A DNA stretch of 64,000 nt from Kerstersia gyiorum (GCF_004216755.1 NZ_SGWZ01000002.1:682001-746000), one strand, 5' to 3'; counted from the first letter of the stretch, positions 16,923 through 26,991 are shown. Numbers and translations: made by a program. Notes: generated from the sequence alone by a model not told the origin.

Positions 16923-18145
16923 TGGCAAACTCCTTCAAGAACGCAATCATCGCGGCGTTGATGACGGCGGTGATCATCACGCCCGTCTTTGGCCTGAAAC
17001 TGGTGCGCCAGGGCTCCTCCATGACGCTGGACCCGCAATGGGACCTGGTATTGCTGGGCTGCGGCATCGTCTTCGTTTTCCACCTGTTCAAGCCGCTGCT
17101 GGGCCGCTTGTTCGGTGGCGTCAAGACGCCCAGCATGCCGGCGTTGCCGGCCAACGGCCAACGCTGGCTGGGCATCCTGCTGATCCTCCTGGCCATCGTC
17201 TGGCCATTCTTCGGCAACCGCAGCCAGGTGGATATCGGCACCGTCGTCATGATCTATATCATGCTCGGCCTGGGGCTGAATATCGTCGTCGGCTTTGCCG
17301 GCCTGCTGGACCTGGGTTTCGTCGGCTTCTATGCCGTAGGCGCCTATACCTACGCCTTGCTGTATCACTTCTATGGCTGGGGTTTCTGGGAAGCGCTGCC
17401 GCTGTCCGGGGTGATGGCGGCCCTGTTCGGTTTCGTCCTCGGGTTCCCGGTGCTGCGCCTGCGTGGCGATTACCTTGCCATCGTCACCCTGGGCTTCGGT
17501 GAAATCATCCGCCTGTTGCTGGTCAACATGACCACGCTGACTGGCGGCCCTGACGGCATTTCCGGCATACCCAAGCCTACGGTGTTCGGTTACGAGATGG
17601 CGCGCCGCATCAAGGGCGAAGGACAGACCTTTCACCAGATGATGGGTTGGGACTTCGATTCCCAGCACATGATGATCTATCTGTACCTGATGGCGCTGGT
17701 ACTGGCGTTGATCACCCTGTATGTGTCCAACCGTCTGGTGCGCATGCCGGTGGGACGCGCATGGGAAGCGCTGCGGGAAGACGAGATCGCTTGCCGCTCG
17801 CTGGGCCTTAACCCCACCCGTATCAAATTGTCCGCCTTTACGCTGGGTGCGGCGTTTGCCGGTTTCGGCGGTGCTTTCTATGCCGCGCGGCAGGGCATGG
17901 TCAATCCCGAGTCCTTCACCTTCATTGAATCGGCGCTGATCCTCGCGGTGGTGGTGCTGGGTGGCATGGGCTCGCAGATCGGCGTCATTCTGGCCGCCAT
18001 CATCCTGACCATCCTGCCAGAAATCGCCCGCGAGTTCGCCGAGTACCGCATGTTGCTGTTCGGTCTGGTCATGGTTCTGATGATGGTCTGGCGCCCGCAG
18101 GGACTGCTGCCGGTGAAACGTCCGCACGTGGAGTTGCAGAAATGA
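16922..18145 (+). CDS. livM: Branched-chain amino-acid ABC transporter permease LivM
   Basis: 407-residue second permease of the Liv importer. It has an N-terminal extension with two additional hydrophobic segments (residues about 5-25 and 40-56) before the conserved core, which starts at [36 protein letters not shown]. The docking loop is [32 protein letters not shown]. The C-terminal [18 protein letters not shown] is standard. It overlaps livH by 1 nt and livG by 4 nt, so the four genes are translationally coupled. Confidence 0.95.
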   Translation: MANSFKNAIIAALMTAVIITPVFGLKLVRQGSSMTLDPQWDLVLLGCGIVFVFHLFKPLLGRLFGGVKTPSMPALPANGQRWLGILLILLAIVWPFFGNRSQVDIGTVVMIYIMLGLGLNIVVGFAGLLDLGFVGFYAVGAYTYALLYHFYGWGFWEALPLSGVMAALFGFVLGFPVLRLRGDYLAIVTLGFGEIIRLLLVNMTTLTGGPDGISGIPKPTVFGYEMARRIKGEGQTFHQMMGWDFDSQHMMIYLYLMALVLALITLYVSNRLVRMPVGRAWEALREDEIACRSLGLNPTRIKLSAFTLGAAFAGFGGAFYAARQGMVNPESFTFIESALILAVVVLGGMGSQIGVILAAIILTILPEIAREFAEYRMLLFGLVMVLMMVWRPQGLLPVKRPHVELQK

Positions 18146-18909
18146 GCACGCCCCTGTTGAGTGTCCAGAACCTGAGCATGCGTTTTGGCGGTCTGCTGGC
18201 CGTGGATTCCGTGGCCTTCGATGTCCAGCCCGACGAAGTTTTCGCCATCATCGGCCCCAACGGCGCCGGCAAGACGACTGTATTCAATTGCGTTGGCGGC
18301 TTCTACCGGCCGTCCGGCGGCAGCGTGCGCATGCTGGGCCAGGAAATCGCTGGCCTGCCCAGCCACAAGGTGGCCCGCCACGGGCTGGTGCGCACGTTCC
18401 AGAACGTCCGCCTGTTCAAGCAGCTGACCGTGCTGGAAAACCTGCTGGTGGCCCAGCATACACAGGTTGAAAACGGCTTGCTGCGCGGCCTGCTCAAGCT
18501 GCCATCCTACCGCCGGGCCGAGCAGCAGGCGCAGGAACGTGCTGTGTACTGGCTGGAATTCATGGGCTTGCTGCAGTATGCCAACCGTGAAGCCGGCAAC
18601 CTGGCCTATGGCCATCAGCGCCGCCTGGAGATTGCTCGCTGCATGATTACGCGGCCGCGCCTGCTGATGCTCGACGAGCCTGCCGCGGGGCTGAATCCCC
18701 AGGAAAAGGTGGAATTGCAAGGCCTGGTGGACCGCTTGCGGCGTGAGTTCAATGTGGCGGTGCTGCTGATCGAACACGACATGAAGCTGGTGATGGGCGT
18801 ATCCGACCGGATTCTGGTCATGGAACACGGCAAGCCCATCATCACGGGCCTGCCCGACGAAGTGCGCAACGATCCGCGCGTCATCAAGGCTTACCTGGGC
18901 GAGGAATAA
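18142..18909 (+). CDS. livG: Branched-chain amino-acid ABC transporter ATP-binding protein LivG
   Basis: 255-residue cytoplasmic ATPase. Walker [10 protein letters not shown] is at residues 38-46, Walker [14 protein letters not shown] near 170-184, and the H-loop [10 protein letters not shown] near 212. The signature loop is the family-typical [12 protein letters not shown] instead of LSGGQ, as in other LivG proteins. Overlaps livM by 4 nt (ATGA) and livF by 1 nt (TAATG). It pairs with LivF to drive LivHM. Confidence 0.96.
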   Translation: MSTPLLSVQNLSMRFGGLLAVDSVAFDVQPDEVFAIIGPNGAGKTTVFNCVGGFYRPSGGSVRMLGQEIAGLPSHKVARHGLVRTFQNVRLFKQLTVLENLLVAQHTQVENGLLRGLLKLPSYRRAEQQAQERAVYWLEFMGLLQYANREAGNLAYGHQRRLEIARCMITRPRLLMLDEPAAGLNPQEKVELQGLVDRLRREFNVAVLLIEHDMKLVMGVSDRILVMEHGKPIITGLPDEVRNDPRVIKAYLGEE

Positions 18910-19610
18910 TGCTCAAGCTCGAAAATATTCATACCCATTACGGTGCCATACAGGCGCTGGACGGTGTCAGCGTGGAAGTGGCCAAAGGGGAAATCGTCAC
19001 CCTGATCGGCAGCAACGGCGCCGGCAAGACCACGCTGCTGATGACGATCTGCGGCACGCCCCGGGCGACATCAGGCAAGGTGCTGTTCGAGGGACGGGAC
19101 ATCAGCAAGGAACCCACGCATCGCATCATGCGCGGCGGTATTGCGATTTCGCCGGAGGGCCGGCGGGTGTTTCCTGACCTGACGGTACTCGATAACCTGA
19201 AGATGGGCGGGTTCTTCTCGAACCGCGATGAAATGCTTGAAGGCATAGAACATGCTTTCAAACTCTTCCCGCGCTTGAAAGAACGGGCCTCCCAGCGCGC
19301 GGGGACCATGTCCGGCGGCGAGCAGCAGATGCTGGCGATCGGCCGGGCACTGATGTCGCGGCCCAGGCTGTTGCTGCTCGACGAGCCCACGCTGGGCCTG
19401 GCGCCGTTGATCATTGCGCAGATATTCGACATTATTCGTACCATACGGGATGAGGGCATTACCGTGTTCCTGGTCGAGCAGAATGCCAATAAGGCGCTGC
19501 AGGTGGCCGACCGTGGCTACGTGCTGGAGAATGGGCGCATTGTCCTGGCCGATACTGGCGCGAACCTGCTGGCCAACGACGAAGTCCGCAAGGCCTATCT
19601 TGGCGCGTGA
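18909..19610 (+). CDS. livF: Branched-chain amino-acid ABC transporter ATP-binding protein LivF
   Basis: 233-residue cytoplasmic ATPase, second NBD of the Liv importer. Walker A GSNGAGKTT near residue 34, signature MSGGEQQMLAIGRAL near 136, Walker B LLLLDEPTLGLAP near 155, and the H-loop region FLVEQNANKAL where His is replaced by Asn, as is normal for LivF. Length matches the family (about 235). Last gene of livHMGF; a 213-nt gap precedes the serine acetyltransferase gene. Confidence 0.96.
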   Translation: MLKLENIHTHYGAIQALDGVSVEVAKGEIVTLIGSNGAGKTTLLMTICGTPRATSGKVLFEGRDISKEPTHRIMRGGIAISPEGRRVFPDLTVLDNLKMGGFFSNRDEMLEGIEHAFKLFPRLKERASQRAGTMSGGEQQMLAIGRALMSRPRLLLLDEPTLGLAPLIIAQIFDIIRTIRDEGITVFLVEQNANKALQVADRGYVLENGRIVLADTGANLLANDEVRKAYLGA

Positions 19611-19823
19611 TGCGCCTGTGGCCAGGCCAGTCTGATTCCGCTGTGTTTGCCCTTGCCCGCGGCAGGGTTTCAGCCCTTGCGGGGCAGGCTTGTCATTACG
19701 ATGGGTATTTTGTCCGTCCGGCCCGGTTAGGCTGGAGGGGTAATGTTCAATCATGGCCGACATGGCCAACACGACCACGACGGCCGCATGGCCGGAAGGG
19801 CAGAAAGGGAGTGCGATATACCC

Positions 19824-20798
19824 ATGAGTGTATCGACTGACAAACAGGAAATCCGGCAATCGCCATGCCTGGAAGAATCGGGCTGGGACTTGCAGGGCAT
19901 CGTTTCCAGCCTGCGCGATGCGCGCCGCGATTGGCGCAGCCGTAGCGGACGCCTGCGCGAAGCGGGCGGGGCGCGTGAGTTCCCCTCGGTGGAAGAAATT
20001 CGCGGCATCGTCAACATGCTGTGCGGCGCCTTGTTCCCTATGCGCCTGGGTCCGTTGGACCTGCATGAAGACAACGAGGACGCCTACGTTCAACTGACCT
20101 TGGCCAATGCCATGCGCCAGCTGGAACGCCAGGTCTTTCTTGAGTTGAGCTATCTGGCTCGGCAGCGCAACGCACCCTGTGAAGAGCTCGCCCACCGAGC
20201 CCATCACGTGGCGCGTGAATTCGCGGCCAGCCTGCCGAATGTGCGGCGCATGATAGACACCGATGTCATCGCCGCGTTCCAGGGTGACCCGGCCGCACGC
20301 AGCGTGGACGAAGTATTGCTGAGTTACCCCGGCGTCAAGGCCATCATCCATCATCGCCTGGCACATGTGCTCTATGTACTGGATGCGCCTCTGGTGGCCC
20401 GCATCATTGCCGAAATCGCCCATGCCGATACCGGTATAGACATCCATCCCGGCGCCCGTATCGGCGGCAGCTTCTTCATCGACCATGGCACGGGCGTGGT
20501 CATCGGCGAAACGACGATCATCGGTGAACGTGTCCGGCTCTACCAGACGGTTACGCTGGGTGCCAAACGCTTCCCGGCAACGCCGGACGGCGCTCTGAAG
20601 AAAGGCCTGCCGCGCCATCCCATCCTCGAGGACGACGTGGTGGTCTATGCCGGCGCGACCGTGCTGGGACGCATTACCGTGGGGCGGGCGTCCATCATCG
20701 GCGGCAATGTCTGGCTGACGCACAGCGTGCCGCCCGGCAGCAACATTACCCAAGCCAGCGCGATCAACGCAGAAGCGGAAAACGCGCGCAAGGAATGA
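19824..20798 (+). CDS. Serine O-acetyltransferase, EpsC subfamily
   Basis: 324-residue hexapeptide-repeat enzyme transferring acetyl from acetyl-CoA to L-serine, giving O-acetylserine for cysteine synthesis. The left-handed beta-helix domain spans roughly residues 195-310, with catalytic-site segments DIHPGARIGG, FFIDHGTGVVIGETT and VYAGATVLGRITVG. The N-terminal helical domain (about 20-190) is longer than in E. coli CysE, as in the EpsC-type enzymes. The ATG at 19824 is chosen because upstream codons are His/Gly-rich with no family similarity; GAAAGGGA lies about 14 nt upstream. It would use sulfide derived from the sulfate imported by the cys genes of this window, a pathway link rather than an operon link. 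Confidence 0.9.
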   Translation: MSVSTDKQEIRQSPCLEESGWDLQGIVSSLRDARRDWRSRSGRLREAGGAREFPSVEEIRGIVNMLCGALFPMRLGPLDLHEDNEDAYVQLTLANAMRQLERQVFLELSYLARQRNAPCEELAHRAHHVAREFAASLPNVRRMIDTDVIAAFQGDPAARSVDEVLLSYPGVKAIIHHRLAHVLYVLDAPLVARIIAEIAHADTGIDIHPGARIGGSFFIDHGTGVVIGETTIIGERVRLYQTVTLGAKRFPATPDGALKKGLPRHPILEDDVVVYAGATVLGRITVGRASIIGGNVWLTHSVPPGSNITQASAINAEAENARKE

Positions 20799-20964
20799 AA
20801 CTTGATGCTGCCGACATCCCGTCACCGGGCCGCCGGCAGCGATTACTTGGGTAGAATGCTGCCATTCCATCTGACGGGCAGGGCTGGCATGCCAGCTTGC
20901 CCATTGCTAGACCGGGGTAGGCACATTCCGGGCCATCCCAGCCATGTTTGTTTCAGGAAATCCT

Positions 20965-22017
20965 ATGACCAATACTGATTTTTCCTCTCGCGCGCAGGCT
21001 CTGCGCGCCCGTTACGACGAACTCAAGCAGGCGCGTCCGCAACTCCGCGCCCGCGACATGGCGGCAGAACTTGGCGTGACCGAAGTTGAGCTGGTGGCGG
21101 CTGGTGCCGGCGGCGTCGAAAGCACCATGCTGTCCTACGAACGTCCCCAGGATGTGTTCCGTGAACTGGGCAGCCTGGGCCGTGTGATGGCGCTGACGCG
21201 CAACGATTGGTGCGTGCACGAGCGCAAGGGCAGCTATCTGGACGTCAAGGCCGAAGGCCCGGTTGGTCTGGTGCTCGGACCGGACATCGACCTGCGCGTG
21301 TTCTTCAAGGACTGGGCCTCGGCCTGGGACGTCAAGCAGGGCGAGTTGCGCAGCCTGCAGTTCTTCGACCGCGCCGGCGTCGCCGTGCATAAAGTCTACC
21401 TGCAGCCGCAAAGCGACGTTCAGGCCTATGAGGCACTGGTTGCCAAGTTCCGCGCCGCCGAGCCGGTCTGGCCTGCGATTTCCACCATCGAAAAGCCGGT
21501 GGAACCGGAAACCGTGAGCGATCCCGCTGCCCTGCGCACCGACTGGCTGGCAATGAAGGACACGCACGAATTCTTCCCGCTGCTCAAGCGCTTCAAGGTC
21601 AGCCGCCTGGGCGCGCTGCGTGCAGCGGGCAAGGACCTGGCCCAGGAAGTGCCGGCCGACACGTTGCAACGCGTGCTGGAAGGTTCGGCCGCAGCGGGTA
21701 CGGAAATCATGTGCTTCGTTGGCAACCATGGCATGATCCAGATCCACAGCGGTCCGGTGAAAAACCTGAAGGCCATGGGCGACTGGTACAACGTGCTGGA
21801 CCCTGACTTCAACCTGCACCTGAAGACCTCGGCGATTGCCTCGGCATGGATCGTCAACAAGCCCACCAGCGACGGCTGGGTGACCTCACTGGAGCTCTAT
21901 GCCGACAACGGCGAGATCATTGCCCAGTTCTTCGGCGCCCGCAAACCAGGCAAGCCTGAGCTGGCCGCCTGGCGCGATTTGCTGGTGTCCCTGGCGCCTG
22001 AACCCCTGGCTGCCTGA
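20965..22017 (+). CDS. HemS/HmuS-family hemin-handling protein
   Basis: 350-residue cytoplasmic heme-binding protein of the HemS/PhuS/ShuS family, which receives imported heme and either traffics it to heme oxygenase or helps degrade it. Two tandem homologous halves are visible, each with an LG.V..LTRN / MCFVGNHGMIQIHSG type strand. The proximal heme ligand is very likely His201 in KDTHEFFPLLKRF, equivalent to the histidine known in PhuS and HemS. The ATG at 20965 has a good ribosome site (AGGAAA); an upstream ATG at 20944 would add seven residues. Unusually the gene stands alone: no hemin receptor, binding protein or permease genes adjoin it. Confidence 0.92.
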   Translation: MTNTDFSSRAQALRARYDELKQARPQLRARDMAAELGVTEVELVAAGAGGVESTMLSYERPQDVFRELGSLGRVMALTRNDWCVHERKGSYLDVKAEGPVGLVLGPDIDLRVFFKDWASAWDVKQGELRSLQFFDRAGVAVHKVYLQPQSDVQAYEALVAKFRAAEPVWPAISTIEKPVEPETVSDPAALRTDWLAMKDTHEFFPLLKRFKVSRLGALRAAGKDLAQEVPADTLQRVLEGSAAAGTEIMCFVGNHGMIQIHSGPVKNLKAMGDWYNVLDPDFNLHLKTSAIASAWIVNKPTSDGWVTSLELYADNGEIIAQFFGARKPGKPELAAWRDLLVSLAPEPLAA

Positions 22018-22051
22018 TGGTTGTCCGCCCGCTTCGGGCGGTTGCTGGCTG

Positions 22052-22086
22052 AACCTGGAAGGCCTGTCGGGCTTTCCAGGTTTTTT
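22052..22086. terminator. Bidirectional terminator between hemS-type gene and rhtA
   Basis: Stem aacctggaa / ttccaggtt (22052-22060, 22074-22082) followed by T6 on the plus strand, ending the hemS-type transcript and overlapping the rhtA end. A second smaller hairpin ccgcccg/cgggcgg lies at 22025-22041. Confidence 0.75.
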
Positions 22087-23002
22087 ATTTGTCGGGCGCG
22101 GCCGGTAGCGGCGTCGCCATGTGATCGGCCGGGTGCAGCTTGCGCCGTTGCTGATGCGCGGAATAGGCGCTGCCCATGGAGGCCGCCATGATCATGCTGA
22201 TGGCCAACCATTGGGCGGGGCTCAGGTATTCATCCAGCAGCACCAAAGCCAGCAGCGCAGCGACAGCGGGCTCCATGCTGATCATGATGCCGAAAGCCTG
22301 GGGTGGCAGCCGTTTGAGCGCAACCATCTCCAGCATCATGGGTATGGCGCTGGATACCAGTGCCACGCCCAGCCCGACCAGCAGCACCCAGGGCGACAGC
22401 AGCGCGCTGCCAGCATGCGCGACGCCGACCGGCACAACCAGCAGGGTAGCAACCGCCAGGCCGAACGGCACGGATAAGCCGGCATGTAGATGGCCCACGC
22501 GCTTGCCGAACAAGATATAGGTGGCCCAGAAAAGGGCGGCAGCCAGTGCGAACATCACCCCGGTCGGGTCCAGCCCACTGACATCATGGCCCAGCGGCAG
22601 CAATAACCAGAGCCCACCTACCGCCAGCGCCACCCACAGAAAATCCTGCAAGCGCCGCGAAGCCAGCAAGGCAATGGACAAAGGCCCGGAAAACTCGATG
22701 GCCACGGCAATGCCGAAGGGAATGGTGCGCAAGGCCATGTAGAAGCAAAGATTCATCGCACCCAGCGCAAGGCCATAGAACACGATGGCCTGGGCATCGC
22801 GGCGCGTGATCTGCCAACGCCAGGGGCGCCAGAACAAAAGCAGCAACAAAGCGGCAAACCCGACGCGCACGGCTGTCGTGCCCTGGGCCCCGACCAGGGG
22901 AAACAGCAGGCGCTTGGCGAACGACGTGCCTATGGCGAGGCAGGCGACGGAACCGAGAATGGCCAGCAATGGCAGGAACGAGGCATAGCGTGAGCGTGAC
23001 AT
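22085..23002 (-). CDS. rhtA: Threonine/homoserine exporter, EamA (DMT) family
   Basis: 305-residue inner-membrane exporter with ten hydrophobic helices and two EamA repeats. The sequence matches remembered E. coli RhtA closely across GMNLCFYMALRTIPFGIAVAIEF, ASRRLQDFLWVALAVGGLWLLLPLGHDVS and MSMEPAVAALLAL with IMAASMGSAYS. It likely expels threonine, homoserine or toxic analogues. It is divergent from an Lrp/AsnC regulator with under 130 nt between starts, a frequent regulator-exporter arrangement, so control by that regulator is likely. The C-terminal end is overlapped by a terminator shared with the convergent neighbour. Confidence 0.88.
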   Translation of the reverse strand: MSRSRYASFLPLLAILGSVACLAIGTSFAKRLLFPLVGAQGTTAVRVGFAALLLLLFWRPWRWQITRRDAQAIVFYGLALGAMNLCFYMALRTIPFGIAVAIEFSGPLSIALLASRRLQDFLWVALAVGGLWLLLPLGHDVSGLDPTGVMFALAAALFWATYILFGKRVGHLHAGLSVPFGLAVATLLVVPVGVAHAGSALLSPWVLLVGLGVALVSSAIPMMLEMVALKRLPPQAFGIMISMEPAVAALLALVLLDEYLSPAQWLAISMIMAASMGSAYSAHQQRRKLHPADHMATPLPAAPDK

Positions 23003-23131
23003 GCCGCAATTTTATTGCGCCGTGCTGGAAATATCGGCTCTAATTAATGTCCATTGACGCAACTTCCACTCGATATGAGCGCCACTGATTCCATCCCAAA
23101 AAATGCCATGCCCGGCAGGGCTGTACCTGTT

Positions 23132-23626
23132 ATGTCCAGCCCGCTGCACAGTCCTGCGGCCGCAGCGCTGGATGACTTCGACCTGGCGATTCTCGACATC
23201 CTGCAACGCGACAACACCATTTCCCAGCGTGAAATCGCGCAGGCCGTGCACTTGTCTGCACCCGCGGTGCAACGGCGCATCAGGCGTTTGCGAGAAAGCG
23301 GGATCATCCTGGCCGAGACCGCCGTTCTGGACGCCAGCCGGCTGGGGCGTCCGTTGACCATCATGGTGGAAGTGCATGTGCATGACGAGCAGCCGGCCCG
23401 CACGGCAGGCCTGCGCGCGCGCATTCAGGCGGAGCCTGCGGTACAGCAGTGCTACAGCATTACCGGCGAAGCCGACTACCTGCTGGTGCTGACCGCCGCG
23501 ACCATGGCGGATTTCGAAGCCATCACCGAGCGCCTGTTTGGTGGCGACGATAACGTGCGCCGCTTCCGGACATCAGTTGCGCTGGGGTGCCTGAAGCTGG
23601 GACTGCAGGTACCGCTGGCACGCTGA
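23132..23626 (+). CDS. Lrp/AsnC-family transcriptional regulator
   Basis: 164 residues from the ATG at 23132. An N-terminal winged helix-turn-helix (LDDFDLAILDILQRDNTISQREIAQAVHLSAPAVQRRIRRL, residues about 13-55) is followed by a RAM/ACT-like effector domain with the ITGEADYLLVLTAATM motif. Upstream in-frame starts exist at 23108, 23075 and a TTG at 23054. I picked 23132 because it gives standard Lrp length; no start has a convincing ribosome site. It probably senses an amino acid and controls the divergent rhtA. Its stop codon abuts the dsbB stop with no base between, so the two convergent mRNAs overlap. Confidence 0.85.
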   Translation: MSSPLHSPAAAALDDFDLAILDILQRDNTISQREIAQAVHLSAPAVQRRIRRLRESGIILAETAVLDASRLGRPLTIMVEVHVHDEQPARTAGLRARIQAEPAVQQCYSITGEADYLLVLTAATMADFEAITERLFGGDDNVRRFRTSVALGCLKLGLQVPLAR

Positions 23627-24106
23627 TCAATGGCGTTTGAATATCGACCAAACCAGCGCAAGCGTCATCAGGGCAAACAGCACCAGGCTCCAGATCGCAT
23701 ACTCGATGCCAAAGATGTAGGCAGTCGCGTCCATGCATGACGCGTAGATGCCGAAGAGCCAGGTAATGCCTTCTTCCAGGCCGGAATCAACCATCAGGCG
23801 GTCGGCAAACGTTCTGTCGCAAGAGAACATTTGCGCCGCGACGGAATGCTGGTACCAGGCTGCGATAACGCCCGCAATACCCAGCAACGCGGCAATGGCC
23901 GCGGCAATACGACGCGACACGCCCTGGCCAGGCATCAGCGCGCCGACCAGCGCGAATGCACCCAGCACCAGGTAAATCAGGCGCTGCATGGAGCACCAGG
24001 CGCAGGGCTGCAGGCCGAAGGCATACTGTGAGATCAAGGCGACGCCAACGGCGGCGAACGACAGGAATGCCACGAGAAGCAGGAGACAGCGGGAGGTCGG
24101 TTTCAT
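23627..24106 (-). CDS. dsbB: Disulfide bond formation protein DsbB
   Basis: 159-residue inner-membrane quinone reductase that reoxidises periplasmic DsbA and passes electrons to ubiquinone. Four hydrophobic helices are visible. Both redox pairs are present: Cys35-Cys38 in QPCAWCSMQR and Cys96 with Cys124 in FSCDRTF and YASCMDA. Start at 24106 gives the usual short cytoplasmic N-terminus MKPTSR. It lies 94 nt downstream of glnD on the same strand. ubiA in this window makes the quinone precursor for its cofactor. Confidence 0.94.
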   Translation of the reverse strand: MKPTSRCLLLLVAFLSFAAVGVALISQYAFGLQPCAWCSMQRLIYLVLGAFALVGALMPGQGVSRRIAAAIAALLGIAGVIAAWYQHSVAAQMFSCDRTFADRLMVDSGLEEGITWLFGIYASCMDATAYIFGIEYAIWSLVLFALMTLALVWSIFKRH

Positions 24107-24200
24107 ATCAAGCAAGAAGGTGGATGAATCAGTGGTGCGGGAAACGAGTGGCCTGGAGAACTGTCCCAAGGCTCAAGACGGGAGGGCCCATGATGGTATG

Positions 24201-26873
24201 TCAGACCGCCACGGGCAGGCTTTCCGAACTGTCCTGCCTGGGCGGCTGGGACCGTCCTCCCAGCATGTCCAGCAAATCTCGCTCGAAACGCATTTGGCTG
24301 CGAGGGCTTTCCAGCGCAGGCCCATCAATGACAAAAATATCTTCCACGCGTTCCCCCAGCGTCATGATTTTCGCAGTCTGAAGGTTGATTTCATGTCGGC
24401 TGAATACCTGGGCCAGGTCATGCAGCAGGCCGGGACGGTCGGTTGCGACCAGGCTCAGGCGCCAGGACTGGCTGCGCTCGTCGGGTTGCAGTTCGATATG
24501 CGGGCGTAGCGGGAATGCCTGCGAACGGCGCGATTGCCGCAGGTTGCCCCGCAACGCGCATGACGGCGCGGCCAAGTCCTCGTGGCGGCGTCGGGATAGC
24601 CAGGCCGTCAGTTCTTTCTCGACATGACGAGCCTGGGCCTGCAGATCGTGTTCCGGAAAGGCGGACAGGACGATGAAGCTATCCAGCGCCCACCCCTGGC
24701 GTGTGGTATGGATGCGAGCATCCTGGATGCTGAAGTTGCTGGCGTCGAAATAGGCGCAAAGCGCCATGAACAGATCATTGCTGTCCGGTGTGTAGACCAG
24801 TATCTGCAAGCCTTCGTCCCCGGTAGCGGGGCGTGCACGCACAATGCTTTGGGCGTCGGCGATATGGTCATGCAACTGGATGGCATGCCAGGCGATTTCA
24901 TCGGCATCGTGACGCAGGAAATAGGCCACGTCCAGTTGTTTCCAGAAATTCTCCCTGGCTTCTTCTGCCAGACCGGCCGCCTGCGTCATGGAGATCGCCG
25001 CTTGGCGCCGGCGGGCCAGCGCGGCATCTATATCTCCCGGGTCCTTGCCGCCCAGCGCTTCGCGGGTACGGTAGTACAAGTCTTCAAGCAACTTGCCTTT
25101 CCAGGCGTTCCAGACTTTGGGGCTGGTGCCCCGGATATCTGCCACCGTCAGCAGGTACAAGGCCTTCAGGCGCCGGACAGTACCGACTTGCTGCGCAAAA
25201 TCGCGGATGACGTCAGGATCTGACAGGTCGCGCTTCTGGGCGACGGTGGACATCAGCAAATGCTGCCGGACCAGGAATTCGACCAGGTCGGCATCTTCGG
25301 CGTCCAGGCCGTGCTCGATGGCAAACCGCCTGACGTCACGTGCGCCCAATTCTGAGTGGTCGCCACCGCGCCCTTTGGCAATGTCATGGAAGAGCGCGGC
25401 AACATACAGCAGCCAATGACGGTCCAGGGTGGCGATCAGTTGGCTGGCCAACGGATATTCCTGGGCATGTTCTGCCATCGTAAAGCGCCGCAGATATCGG
25501 ATGACAGCCAACGTATGCTGATCGACGGTATAGACGTGAAACAGGTCATGCTGCATCTGCCCGACGATACGCCGGAACACCGGCAGGTATCGCGGCAAGA
25601 TGTTCAGCATGGTCATGGCTCGCAAGGCATGCACGATGCCCCTGGGCTGCTGCAGGATTTGCAGGAACAGGCGCCGATTCACGGGATTGCGGCGGTACTG
25701 GGCGTCTATGCGGTCCCGGTTGTGCCAGATGGCGCGCAGGGTAGCGGCCGTCATGCCGTTGAGCTCAGGGTGCTGCTGCAGGCACAGAAAGGCGCGCAGC
25801 AGCAGAGCCGGCTTGCGCTCGAAGGCATCGTGGCGGTGGATAGCCAGGCGGCCATTCTCGTTGTCGAAGTCCTCGTCGATGGGCACGGAGACATGCGAGG
25901 CGGGCGGAAACAGCCGCTGCTCGATATTCAGCACCAGGATGGTGTTGAGCTGCGTCACCAGGCGCGCTGCCCAGTAATAACGCTGCATCAGGACTTCGCT
26001 GCCGCGCCGCATGCCATTGGGCCCGATGCTATAGACTTCCGCCAGCCTGGCCTGGTAATCGAACAGCACCCGGTCTTCACGGCGCCCTGCGATCAGGTGC
26101 AGTTCGATGCGTAGTTCCTTGAAGGCGAGCTCGGCGCGGCGCAGGTCGCGGGCTTCTGTGTCCGTCAACAAGCCGTTGCGGGCAATGGCGCGCCAGTTGT
26201 CGCCGAAGCCGCCGGCCTTGGCCATCCAGAGAATGACTTGCAGATCACGCAGGCCGCCAGGGGATTCCTTGCAATTCGGTTCCAGCGCGTAGGGCGTGTC
26301 CTGATAACGGCTGTGGCGCTGCTCCATTTCTAGCTGTTTGTCCTGGAAAAAGCGGCGCGGGTCCAGTTGCTGCTGAATGGCTTCTTCAAAGCGCCGCATC
26401 AGGCTGCGGTTGCCCAAAAGAAAACGGGACTCCAGCAGAGAGGTTTCGATCGTGATGTCGCTGGCGGCTTCCTTGCAGCATTCTTCCACGGTGCGCACGC
26501 TGTGCCCGGGTTCGAGGCCAATGTCCCAGAGTGCAGCCACCCAGTGCGACAGTTTTTCCTCGTCTTCAGCGCTTGCCGCATGGGGCAGCAGCAACAGCAG
26601 GTCGACATCGGAAAACGGGTAAAGCTCGCCGCGGCCGTAACCGCCGACGGCAGCCAGAGCGGCATCGGCGGGCAGGGGGCAAATCTTTGCGAGTTGCCGC
26701 AAGCCTTGGTCCACGATACGCCGCAGTTCGTGCAGCAAGTCATCAGGACGGCGGTGTTCACGATAGGACGCGATGGCGGCGGCGCGGCGCGTGAGCAGCC
26801 GCTCCTTGATCTGGGAAAGGTCTGGCTGGGCTGGCATGATGGCAGGTTCCGGGCGCGACATGACTGCCATCAT
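24201..26873 (-). CDS. glnD: Bifunctional PII uridylyltransferase/uridylyl-removing enzyme
   Basis: Up to 890 residues. GlnD adds or removes UMP on PII proteins (GlnB/GlnK) according to glutamine, the primary nitrogen sensor. The nucleotidyltransferase domain has GGYGRGELYPFSDVDLLLLLP at about 77-97, with catalytic Asp89 and Asp91. A long linker leads to the HD hydrolase domain (FHDIAKGRGGDHSELGA). Two C-terminal ACT domains follow, the second with RLSLVATDRPGLLHDLAQVF. Start is uncertain: in-frame ATGs at 26873, 26861 and 26837, the last beginning MPAQPDLSQIKERL. No ribosome site separates them clearly. dsbB follows on the same strand. Confidence 0.95.
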   Translation of the reverse strand: MMAVMSRPEPAIMPAQPDLSQIKERLLTRRAAAIASYREHRRPDDLLHELRRIVDQGLRQLAKICPLPADAALAAVGGYGRGELYPFSDVDLLLLLPHAASAEDEEKLSHWVAALWDIGLEPGHSVRTVEECCKEAASDITIETSLLESRFLLGNRSLMRRFEEAIQQQLDPRRFFQDKQLEMEQRHSRYQDTPYALEPNCKESPGGLRDLQVILWMAKAGGFGDNWRAIARNGLLTDTEARDLRRAELAFKELRIELHLIAGRREDRVLFDYQARLAEVYSIGPNGMRRGSEVLMQRYYWAARLVTQLNTILVLNIEQRLFPPASHVSVPIDEDFDNENGRLAIHRHDAFERKPALLLRAFLCLQQHPELNGMTAATLRAIWHNRDRIDAQYRRNPVNRRLFLQILQQPRGIVHALRAMTMLNILPRYLPVFRRIVGQMQHDLFHVYTVDQHTLAVIRYLRRFTMAEHAQEYPLASQLIATLDRHWLLYVAALFHDIAKGRGGDHSELGARDVRRFAIEHGLDAEDADLVEFLVRQHLLMSTVAQKRDLSDPDVIRDFAQQVGTVRRLKALYLLTVADIRGTSPKVWNAWKGKLLEDLYYRTREALGGKDPGDIDAALARRRQAAISMTQAAGLAEEARENFWKQLDVAYFLRHDADEIAWHAIQLHDHIADAQSIVRARPATGDEGLQILVYTPDSNDLFMALCAYFDASNFSIQDARIHTTRQGWALDSFIVLSAFPEHDLQAQARHVEKELTAWLSRRRHEDLAAPSCALRGNLRQSRRSQAFPLRPHIELQPDERSQSWRLSLVATDRPGLLHDLAQVFSRHEINLQTAKIMTLGERVEDIFVIDGPALESPRSQMRFERDLLDMLGGRSQPPRQDSSESLPVAV

Positions 26874-26940
26874 AAAGCAGTGTGGTGGCTAGCGCCGATC
26901 CTCGGCAGGCCTTATTTGGCGCGGGCGTGACAAATTGTCA

Positions 26941-26965
26941 GGTCCATGGGCGCTATCCACGGACC
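26941..26965 (-). other. Hairpin after the TonB-dependent receptor gene
   Basis: Near-perfect 9-bp inverted repeat (ggtccatgg / ccacggacc) 27 nt past the receptor stop on the minus strand. The U tract is poor, so it is only a possible terminator between the receptor and glnD. Confidence 0.4.
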
Positions 26966-26991
26966 TTCACCAATACGGTGCACGCGTTGTC

